DNA of 11,346 nt from Rhodospirillales bacterium. Its GTDB lineage: Bacteria > Pseudomonadota > Alphaproteobacteria > QKFK01 > SZUA-500. The notes beneath the pieces were generated by a model that was not told the DNA's origin, did not search any database, and saw only the letters and a program-made list of their open reading frames with translations. The stretch is taken from contig QKFK01000190.1 in the NCBI GenBank assembly GCA_003252195.1, positions 1 through 11,346 on the forward strand, read 5' to 3'. The position numbers and the translations under genes are program-made. This document shows, in pieces, positions 6,707-11,298 of the stretch. The first letter of the stretch is position 1. Each line of letters starts with the position of its first letter.

Positions 6707-6779
6707 TTTTCACTCTCTGTTTTTGTTTACACAAAACCCCATGTTATGTGTATTGATTCAAACCTAGGCAAATTCGACC

Positions 6780-6941
6780 TTATGCGTAGGTAGGAAATGT
6801 GTTGTCATTGTTGTCGTTTGAGGCAGGAGTGACACCTTTATACTGATTAATTGGACTTATAATCATGTATCGGTCGTTTTTTGAGTTTTGTATTTTTTGA
6901 GATTTGATTATCGTTTTTGATTTTGTATCTATAAGTGTCAT
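6780..6941 (-). CDS. 53-aa first gene of the leftward early operon, unknown function
   Basis: The start at 6941 is preferred: GAGG lies 5 nt before it, whereas the longer frame from 7013 would be encoded by the operators themselves and would start upstream of the predicted PL transcript. The 53-aa product is lysine-rich in its first half (MTLIDTKSKTIIKSQKIQ) and asparagine/aspartate-rich at the end (NDNNDN). No domain is seen. It would be the first gene on the PL transcript, about 24 nt after the predicted start point, the place of lambda N. Being basic at the N-terminus and probably unstructured is compatible with an RNA-binding antiterminator, but there is no Arg-rich motif, so this is only positional inference. 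It could also be non-functional leader. Confidence 0.5.
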   Translation of the reverse strand: MTLIDTKSKTIIKSQKIQNSKNDRYMIISPINQYKGVTPASNDNNDNTFPTYA

Positions 6942-6950
6942 GTCTGCCTC

Positions 6951-7025
6951 ATCACAATATTTGTGATTACCAATATCACATAAATTGTGATACGGGTCAA
7001 GATAAAAAATCACAAAATATGTGAT
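6951..7025. promoter_or_regulatory. OL: triplet of 17-bp repressor operators
   Basis: Three sites fit ATCACA-N5-TGTGAT: 6951-6967, 6975-6991 and 7009-7025. All three have perfect 6-bp arms, and the first is perfect over 7 bp. The centres are 6959, 6983 and 7017, so the spacings are 24 and 34 bp. The middle site fills the spacer of the predicted PL promoter, the first covers its start point, and the third lies just upstream of the -35 box. The same motif recurs at OR beside the repressor gene, which makes the repressor and the Cro-like protein the expected binders. Confidence 0.88.
6972..7000 (-). promoter_or_regulatory. PL: predicted promoter of the leftward early operon
   Basis: On the minus strand TTGACC (7000-6995, 5 of 6 matches) and GATATT (6977-6972, 4 of 6) are spaced by 17 bp, with transcription expected from about 6965. 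The operator at 6975-6991 starts 3 bp after the -35 box. PR has the same box spacing and the same 3-bp offset to its operator, which strengthens both calls. Repressor bound here would block polymerase directly. Confidence 0.72.
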
Positions 7026-7061
7026 AAATTTATAAAAATGTAATAAGTGTTTAAAAATGCT

Positions 7062-7090
7062 TAGATTTTTTCCCTTGCGTGTATTAGAAT
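7062..7090 (+). promoter_or_regulatory. Possible promoter of the lipoprotein gene
   Basis: TAGAAT at 7085-7090 matches the -10 box at 5 of 6 bases, with a poor -35 (TAGATT, 7062-7067, 3 of 6) 17 bp upstream. Transcription from about 7097 would give a short leader holding the GGAGG at 7106-7110. It lies 37 bp outside the OL triplet, so the gene could be expressed in a lysogen independently of the repressor. The call is weak because the region is A+T-rich. Confidence 0.35.
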
Positions 7091-7115
7091 GTTTACATTC
7101 AACTGGGAGGGCGTT

Positions 7116-7682
7116 GTGAAATATTTTTGTATATTTGCTTTATTGTTAGCGGGCTGTGCTCCTGCATATACATCTGAGCAATATTTAGACATTACAACTA
7201 AGCATTATGACGGCGTTACCGAAAAGCAAACTATAGATGCAGCAAAGAAAGTCCTTCTGTTAGCTGATAAAGAAGATACTCTTATTATGCCTGTGGCAGA
7301 TAACGAGATTAAAGCACAACGCAAATGGTCTTATTATGCGGTTTTGGCTGCTGGAATGGGTACGGATTACTGGAATATTAAAGCCTTAAAAAAAGGAGAT
7401 GGAGTTAATATGAGTGTATCTGTTCAGACTGCATCTAGCGGTGTGGCTCCAATGCAAACTATGAACGGTGACGTTTCTGCAATGGCAAGTCCATATCAAG
7501 CTAATTTTGCTGGTGAGGCTATATATAGACTATTTTGGCTTAGAATGGATTACCTGCTCGGTAAGAGTGATAATTGGGTAAGCTGTAGCGATTTTAAGAG
7601 AATAAAGAGTGATAATGATTATTGGGGCAACATAGATCCATTGTGTATGGCTCTTACAACTGATGATGAAAAACCAATCTAG
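7116..7682 (+). CDS. Predicted outer-envelope lipoprotein, probable lysogenic-conversion gene
   Basis: The GTG at 7116 is taken as start: GGAGG (7106-7110) lies 5 nt before it, and it places a proper lipoprotein signal at the N-terminus. The product is 188 aa. The first residues, (M)KYFCIFALLLAGC, give a short basic n-region, a hydrophobic core and a lipobox LAGC, with the lipidated Cys at residue 14. The ATG at 7089 would add nine residues without a ribosome binding site. I do not recognise the mature part: mixed helix and strand, a WSYYAVLAAGMGTDYW stretch, and two Cys near the C-terminus (in WVSCSDF and DPLCMAL) that could form a disulfide. It is the only plus-strand gene between OL and PR, is convergent with the immunity operon, and shares the CTAG at 7679-7682 as stop signal with it. 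A superinfection-exclusion or surface-modifying role is inference. Confidence 0.78.
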   Translation: MKYFCIFALLLAGCAPAYTSEQYLDITTKHYDGVTEKQTIDAAKKVLLLADKEDTLIMPVADNEIKAQRKWSYYAVLAAGMGTDYWNIKALKKGDGVNMSVSVQTASSGVAPMQTMNGDVSAMASPYQANFAGEAIYRLFWLRMDYLLGKSDNWVSCSDFKRIKSDNDYWGNIDPLCMALTTDDEKPI

Positions 7683-8116
7683 GCACATGCCCCTATAATA
7701 CAACTTATTATTTTATCACTTAGTTTATATATTTCATCGATTAACTTAAGATCCACATTGTCGGCGTGGTTGCCAAAGTTTCCGCCAGTTGAAAGGTTGT
7801 ACAGCTCGCAATAGAGCCTTCTTACTTCATTATGTTTTGCATTATTGATGAGTGTTTGTAACCTTTTTATTTCAGTTCTTATAGCTTTGTCTGAACTTTT
7901 TATTTTACGCTCTATGACAGACTTTTTTTGTCCTACATGTTTATCTGACCAATAATCTATACATAAATCAGTAAAATCTAAGATTTTTTCATTAATGCGT
8001 AATTCCAAATCTTTTATTCTGTCATTTTTTTTGTTGAGAGCGTTATGTTTACTAGTATAGAATATGTTAAATATTGATATAGTAGAATTTATGAGGCTTA
8101 GAACTGTGGTTGACAT
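7679..8116 (-). CDS. 145-aa helical protein, third gene behind the repressor
   Basis: Not recognised. Residues about 4-20 (TVLSLINSTISIFNIFY) are hydrophobic enough to be a membrane anchor or a buried helix. Residues about 24-50 and 62-100 are long, charged helices with heptad-like spacing (NDRIKDLELRINEKILDF), suggesting a coiled coil. A LYNLSTGGNFGNHAD segment (106-119) breaks the helices and is the most motif-like part. The C-terminus is again amphipathic. The gene starts 6 bp after the STAS-like gene and is last in the repressor operon, so it should be made in the lysogen. As the possible membrane component beside an ATPase and a STAS-like protein it could be the effector of the set, which is inference. 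Its stop overlaps that of the convergent lipoprotein gene. Confidence 0.7.
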   Translation of the reverse strand: MSTTVLSLINSTISIFNIFYTSKHNALNKKNDRIKDLELRINEKILDFTDLCIDYWSDKHVGQKKSVIERKIKSSDKAIRTEIKRLQTLINNAKHNEVRRLYCELYNLSTGGNFGNHADNVDLKLIDEIYKLSDKIISCIIGACA

Positions 8117-8122
8117 TATTAC

Positions 8123-8455
8123 CTACTTTTTACCAGCGGCATCTTTTATGTAGCCCCAAATTGCTATATCATAATCAAGTTCTGATTTTATAGACATTTT
8201 TTCTTCAAGTTTTTTTAAATCAAGCTCTTTCCCGTGCTTTCTTATTATGCCACCAAAAGCTTCTTCAAGAAAAGAAGAGCCATATCCTGCAGCTGTGTCC
8301 ATAATCAAAATAACCTTGTCTATGTTTTTATCTTTTAAGGCTGGTACAAGTATATTCTCTCTAAACTCTTCACCGCTGTATTCGCCATCAGATAAGAATC
8401 TGCCTCCAGGGAAATAAGAGAAATCTTTACCTACGTCTATAGTTTTCGTTGTCAT
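8123..8455 (-). CDS. STAS-like domain protein (DUF4325)
   Basis: A 110-aa protein. The start at 8455 is chosen because it overlaps the ATPase stop as TAATG and GGAAAG lies 10 nt upstream; the ATG at 8473 only adds six residues. It matches DUF4325, a STAS-like family: DFSYFPGGRFLSDGEYSGEEFRENIL (about 11-36), then the strand VILIMDTAAGYGSS and the helix start SSFLEEAFGGIIR (60-72), where anti-sigma-factor antagonists carry their switch serine. The adjacent S60 and S61 are candidates for phosphorylation by the partner. Genes of this family often lie beside a GHKL ATPase, as here, recalling the SpoIIAA-SpoIIAB relation. The family's function is not established. The C-terminal lysine-rich part is short. 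Confidence 0.85.
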   Translation of the reverse strand: MTTKTIDVGKDFSYFPGGRFLSDGEYSGEEFRENILVPALKDKNIDKVILIMDTAAGYGSSFLEEAFGGIIRKHGKELDLKKLEEKMSIKSELDYDIAIWGYIKDAAGKK

Positions 8456-9474
8456 TATACAGTGACTTTCCATTCAATTAAAGTTCCTTTTAGAGATGTA
8501 ATATGTTCGTTAAGTTTCTCACTCTCTATTCCATCTCTTACGATATATTGATATTCACCCTTAGAACTATATATTTTTAGAACACCATTTTTATTTATAT
8601 ATATATAATTTTTTATATCTTGCAAGCCATTTCCTCTATTGTCTTCTTTGGTCCGGCTTTTTTTTAGTTCTGTAGCAACTTTTATTCTGTTTGAATCATT
8701 ATCTTTGATTTTTTTTCGTGTAAATATGACTTCAAGTGTTTCTGTAAAGTTTCTTGGCAACGTAGCTGGTATGCCAACGCCAGCATCATAAGCTATAACA
8801 GTTAGTTCTTTTTTTTCATCTGAGTATGATGATGATATCCACCAATTTTTTTCTTCTCCATTAGGATAGGCATGTTGATGTGAGTTAATCGTTGCTTCAG
8901 ATAGCCCTGCATATAAAGCTTTCTTGTGAGGGATTGGTATTATTTTGCTTATATCATCTTGTAGTTCGTTGATAACTGCTCCTTTTACGTTTTTTGCGGA
9001 GCGAAAGCGTATGTATTTTTCTTCAGATATTGTGTGTTGTAGCTTTTTGGGTTTCCGTGTTGCTAGAAAATCCAATAATCCAATGTCATTTAACTTAGTC
9101 AGAATACCCTTTTCCCATTCTTTGTATTTGTAGAGAGCAGGACCAATATTTTCGCCTCGTTGGTTTCTAAAACGCATATTTCTATCGAAAAGAGACGCTA
9201 GAATAAGGGCACTAGATGTTGTTATGTTTTTTAACGGCCTAAAATCTACTAGTCTTGTATGAGCTTTCTGATCTTCAGCTAGGTATTTTTCAACGCTGAT
9301 TAAATTGCTAATTGTCTCTTCAAAGTTATTTTCAATATCTAAATTATTAATAAGTTTAAAAGCGTTACGTTCTTTGTTTTTACTATGGTCTCTATTCTTC
9401 TTTTTTTTCTTAAGTAGTTCTTCTCTTGCTCTTATAATCAACCATAGCTTATATGTTTCACTTAGTTTCTTCAT
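8455..9474 (-). CDS. GHKL-fold ATPase with an N-terminal STAS-like region, cotranscribed with the repressor
   Basis: A 339-aa protein. The C-terminal half is a HATPase_c domain: N box LSEATINSHQHA (E193, N197, H201), G1 box YDAGVGIP (D230, G232, G234) and G2 box RGNGLQDI (G281, G283). It ends in GTLIEWKV, as small GHKL kinases and anti-sigma factors do. There is no phosphoacceptor histidine domain, so it is not a sensor kinase. Residues about 74-100 (LVDFRPLKNITTSSALILASLFDR) read like a STAS-type strand and helix, so the protein may carry its own antagonist-like domain. The first 45 residues are very basic (a run of five Lys) and could touch nucleic acid. The start codon lies 4 bp after the repressor stop, with GGAG 7 nt before it. 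The next gene overlaps the stop. It resembles SpoIIAB/RsbW-type regulators in chemistry, but its target is unknown. Confidence 0.88.
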   Translation of the reverse strand: MKKLSETYKLWLIIRAREELLKKKKKNRDHSKNKERNAFKLINNLDIENNFEETISNLISVEKYLAEDQKAHTRLVDFRPLKNITTSSALILASLFDRNMRFRNQRGENIGPALYKYKEWEKGILTKLNDIGLLDFLATRKPKKLQHTISEEKYIRFRSAKNVKGAVINELQDDISKIIPIPHKKALYAGLSEATINSHQHAYPNGEEKNWWISSSYSDEKKELTVIAYDAGVGIPATLPRNFTETLEVIFTRKKIKDNDSNRIKVATELKKSRTKEDNRGNGLQDIKNYIYINKNGVLKIYSSKGEYQYIVRDGIESEKLNEHITSLKGTLIEWKVTV

Positions 9475-9478
9475 TTAT

Positions 9479-10087
9479 CTACTCCAGCCTATAGCTAGCA
9501 ATTACTTTTGCTTTGATTTGGTATTCGCTATTTGTGGTTAATTCTATCGGGGTTTGATAGTGTGGATCATTTGATGATGGCCACAACCAGATAGAGCCGT
9601 CTAATAGCTTTTCGTATCTGCGTACGATTGTTTCATTGCCAGTAGGGTGATTTTTATTCGCAATTACATGGCTGTTATTTGGTATGCTGTTATTATCACT
9701 AATTTTTATACATATTAGTATAGAATCCATAGGGTATGTTTTATTCATTGAATTATCCGCAACAACAACTGCAAATCGTGTTTCATTTGCATAGCGCTTA
9801 TCAAGAGGCAATGCTATGGTCTCGCTATCAGCTTTGTCTTCTTGCATAGCTTTGTCTGTTATGGCATGTGCTTTTATATTTATATTGTGATTAGGAGATG
9901 CTTCTCCGCCTATAATTTCATTAGGGGAGCACTCAAAGGCCTCTGCCAACATTAATATATCAGATTGCTTTAGCTTTGTTTGACCTAGTTCTAACCTATG
10001 AATTCTCTGAGGATATGTTCCGCAAACTTCAGCGAGTTCAGCAAGAGACCAGCCTCTTCCTTCTCTTAATAATTTAATGGTATTCAT
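9479..10087 (-). CDS. CI-like prophage repressor, HTH plus S24-like domain lacking the catalytic lysine
   Basis: A 202-aa protein. The start at 10087 is preferred over 10219: AGGA lies just upstream, the XRE domain begins at once, and the extra 44 residues would be encoded by the operators. Residues 1-60 form an XRE helix-turn-helix (WSLAELAEVCGTYPQRIHRLELGQ). Residues about 90-202 match the LexA/CI peptidase fold: DNSMNKTYPMDS places the serine at S113, and IVRRYEKLLDGSIWLWP is the strand that normally bears the catalytic lysine. The residue at the expected spacing is R156, and no Ala-Gly cleavage site is evident in the linker. It should hold the lysogen by binding both operator triplets, probably without RecA-stimulated self-cleavage. 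It is transcribed from PRM and followed after 4 bp by the ATPase gene. Confidence 0.92.
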   Translation of the reverse strand: MNTIKLLREGRGWSLAELAEVCGTYPQRIHRLELGQTKLKQSDILMLAEAFECSPNEIIGGEASPNHNINIKAHAITDKAMQEDKADSETIALPLDKRYANETRFAVVVADNSMNKTYPMDSILICIKISDNNSIPNNSHVIANKNHPTGNETIVRRYEKLLDGSIWLWPSSNDPHYQTPIELTTNSEYQIKAKVIASYRLE

Positions 10088-10118
10088 AGTGTTCCTATTT
10101 TTAGCATAACGATACGTA

Positions 10119-10147
10119 ATTTTATCACATTTTCTGTTTTTTGTTCT
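10119..10147 (-). promoter_or_regulatory. PRM: predicted repressor promoter
   Basis: On the minus strand the -10 box TAAAAT (10124-10119) matches at 5 of 6. The -35 AGAACA (10147-10142) is poor, with a 17-bp spacer. A weak -35 fits a promoter that needs activation, as lambda PRM is helped by CI on the neighbouring site. The operator at 10124-10140 almost fills the spacer and is the least perfect of the six, suggesting negative autoregulation at high repressor levels. Confidence 0.5.
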
Positions 10148-10198
10148 ATCACATAAAATGTGATTTTTTATCTTGCATTTTATCCTAAAAAATGTGAT
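10124..10198. promoter_or_regulatory. OR: triplet of repressor operators between cI and cro
   Basis: Sites at 10124-10140 (ATCACA-TTTTC-TGTTTT, degenerate right arm), 10148-10164 (ATCACA-TAAAA-TGTGAT, perfect) and 10182-10198 (ATCCTA-AAAAA-TGTGAT, degenerate left arm). The centres are 10132, 10156 and 10190, so the spacings are 24 and 34 bp, identical to OL. The first site overlaps PRM and the third fills the PR spacer. The perfect middle site lies between the two promoters, where repressor could block one and aid the other. Confidence 0.87.
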
Positions 10199-10201
10199 GA
10201 T
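10173..10201 (+). promoter_or_regulatory. PR: predicted rightward early promoter
   Basis: TTGCAT (10173-10178) and GATGAT (10196-10201) are separated by 17 bp. Transcription is expected near 10208, about 22 nt before the Cro-like gene. The operator at 10182-10198 begins 3 bp after the -35 box, the same offset as at PL. The boxes are only moderate matches (4 of 6 each), but the matching architecture with PL supports the call. Confidence 0.65.
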
Positions 10202-10229
10202 GTTTTTTATAAGCATCATGGAGGATTAA

Positions 10230-10430
10230 ATGAAGTTAAAAGAATGGTTAAAAAACAATGACATATCAGCTAAGAAATTTGCAGATACGATTGGAGTTAG
10301 TGCAAATAGTGTGCATAGATTCATGAATGGCGACCTTCCTTCTAAGTCAAATTTAGCAAAAATAATTCACGCAACCTCTGGACAAGTTAGTCTGGTGGAT
10401 TTTGAGGTTTGCATCCAGCAAGCTTTTTGA
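10230..10430 (+). CDS. Cro-like HTH regulator
   Basis: A 66-aa single-domain XRE/Cro-type protein. The helix-turn-helix spans about residues 12-33: SAKKFADTIGVSANSVHRFMNG, with a fourth helix NLAKIIHATSG and a closing strand VSLVDFE. This short form, with a C-terminal beta strand for dimerisation, resembles Cro and YdaS-like antirepressors. It is the first gene on the PR transcript with a strong GGAGG (10220-10224) 5 nt before the ATG. It is divergent from the repressor across OR, so it probably binds the same operators and favours lytic growth. Its last 44 bp are overlapped by the antisense small ORF at 10387-10509. Confidence 0.88.
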   Translation: MKLKEWLKNNDISAKKFADTIGVSANSVHRFMNGDLPSKSNLAKIIHATSGQVSLVDFEVCIQQAF

Positions 10431-10509
10431 TGGTTTCTTTTATCTCTTTAGCTGATGGGCTATCGGGATAAGTTTTTAGAAGTTGTTTTAACTCTTTTAG
10501 ATATGTCAT
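10387..10509 (-). CDS. Antisense 40-aa small ORF between cro and the CII-like gene
   Basis: A short leftward ORF with an unusually good initiation region: AGGAGG on the minus strand (CCTCC at 10516-10520) 6 nt before the ATG at 10509. The product begins MTYLKELKQLLKTYPDS and continues as a lysine-rich helix (AKEIKETIKKL) to a Pro/Asn tail; it is 40 aa, net basic, and contains one Cys. It overlaps the 3' end of the Cro-like gene by 44 bp in antisense. Nothing on the plus strand needs that Shine-Dalgarno. In lambda this interval carries PRE, the CII-activated promoter that runs leftward over cro into cI; a transcript of that kind would also encode this peptide. No family is recognised. Confidence 0.55.
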   Translation of the reverse strand: MTYLKELKQLLKTYPDSPSAKEIKETIKKLAGCKPQNPPD

Positions 10510-10529
10510 TTGTTGCCTCCTTGATTAAA

Positions 10530-10550
10530 TGTAACAAAAATTGTGACAAA
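10530..10550. repeat. Tandem TGTRACAAA direct repeat upstream of the CII-like gene
   Basis: TGTAACAAA (10530-10538) and TGTGACAAA (10542-10550) differ at one base and repeat every 12 bp. They lie 21 bp upstream of the antisense small ORF and 30 bp before the CII-like start. Lambda CII binds tandem TTGC repeats around the -35 of PRE, so a phage activator could use this pair. On the minus strand TTGTCA (10549-10544) is a 5 of 6 match to a -35 box but lacks a well-spaced -10, as expected of an activator-dependent promoter. Confidence 0.5.
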
Positions 10551-10580
10551 GGTCTTTCAGTAAGGAAAAGGATTTTACCG

Positions 10581-11051
10581 ATGGGTGATGGAGTAAAAAG
10601 CCACAAAGATTATATTAAGCTCAAAGCAGCGGCTCGCCGATTGATTAAACTAAACGGTGGAACTGAAGCCTCGGCTTCGATTGCTCGTACTGGTCGCTCT
10701 AATATGAGTGATTATGGTAACGTGAACCGTTTGGATGTGTGGATGCCTGTAGATGTAGCTGCAGATTTAGAAGAAGAGCTCGGTGAGCCAGTCGTTACCA
10801 AGGTTTTATGTGAACTAGCTGGGGGCGTGTTTATTAAAATTGGTCAATTTGCTAGCCAAAGTGCTTTAGGCGTTAAACTCGCCAAGCTAGGCAAAGAAAC
10901 TTCCGAGGTGTTTGCAAAAATGGCTGAGGCTTTAGCCGATGGTAATATAGATAAGGTTGAAGCAGAGCAAACCATTAATGAAATTAATGAAGCGATTGAG
11001 GCTTTGGTTTCTCTTCGCTCTTCATTACAAGAAGAGGTGGATAATGGCTAG
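10581..11051 (+). CDS. CII-like phage regulatory protein
   Basis: A 156-aa protein. The start at 10581 is preferred over 10455 because AAGGA (10568-10572) lies 8 nt upstream and SHKDYIKLKAAARRLIKLNGG is a typical opening. Residues about 7-80 fit the phage CII/CP76-type regulators of alphaproteobacterial prophages: two helices, a helix-turn-helix (TEASASIARTGRSNMSDYGN), then VWMPVDVAADLEEELGEPVVTKVLCELAGG. Residues about 100-152 form a long amphipathic helix (SEVFAKMAEALADGNIDKVEAEQ) likely to oligomerise. It is the second rightward gene from PR. Its likely job is choosing lysogeny by activating promoters for repressor or integrase; the tandem repeats at 10530-10550 are candidate sites. It overlaps the next gene by 8 nt. 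Confidence 0.78.
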   Translation: MGDGVKSHKDYIKLKAAARRLIKLNGGTEASASIARTGRSNMSDYGNVNRLDVWMPVDVAADLEEELGEPVVTKVLCELAGGVFIKIGQFASQSALGVKLAKLGKETSEVFAKMAEALADGNIDKVEAEQTINEINEAIEALVSLRSSLQEEVDNG

Positions 11052-11298
11052 ATTAACCACAGATAATATAAAAAAATTTGCAGGCAAATTTGTTGCCTGT
11101 GGCAAGCCGATTGATAGAGCTTTTGAAATATTGGGCAGTAGGTTAATGCCTGGTACTGATGGTTGTTATTATTTGGATAATAACAAGGTGAGCCAAAAGG
11201 CTGTGATAATTGAGGCGAATAAAGTCGCCATAAAACGTAATTTGCCACTAATTGCTTATCCTGGTGTTGGTGAGCCTGTAATGAGGTTTGCAGCATGA
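11044..11298 (+). CDS. 84-aa phage protein of unknown function
   Basis: The start at 11044 lies inside the end of the CII-like gene, with GAGG about 6 nt upstream; the longer frame from 10957 only runs antiparallel to coding content in that gene. The product opens MARLTTDNIKKFAGKFVACGK, then GTDGCYYLDNNKVSQKAVIIEANKVAIKRNLPLI. The phrase G-x-Y-Y/W-L-D-x-x-x-V...A-x-x-x-x-A-N recalls small early proteins of alphaproteobacterial phages that I cannot name. It may be a helical DNA- or protein-binding factor. Its TGA overlaps the next ATG as ATGA, so translation is coupled across three genes. Confidence 0.7.
   Translation: MARLTTDNIKKFAGKFVACGKPIDRAFEILGSRLMPGTDGCYYLDNNKVSQKAVIIEANKVAIKRNLPLIAYPGVGEPVMRFAA

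Noticed and set aside
6951..7025. The sites look like CRP/FNR-type boxes because they contain TGTGA and TCACA.
   Set aside because: The arms are in the opposite order (TCACA first, TGTGA second) and 5 bp apart, and the same motif recurs at the repressor with promoter-locked spacing. A phage repressor operator fits; CRP does not.
8455..9474. The ATPase as a sensor histidine kinase.
   Set aside because: N, G1 and G2 boxes are present, but no H-box helix pair, transmembrane sensor or partner response regulator is seen.
9479..10219. A longer repressor of 246 aa starting at 10219.
   Set aside because: The extra 44 residues are encoded by the OR sites and promoters, are not domain-like, and have no suitable ribosome binding site; 10087 has AGGA directly upstream.
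10455..10580. A 42-residue N-terminal extension of the CII-like protein.
   Set aside because: It lacks a Shine-Dalgarno, overlaps the antisense small ORF and repeats, and the recognisable domain starts just after 10581.
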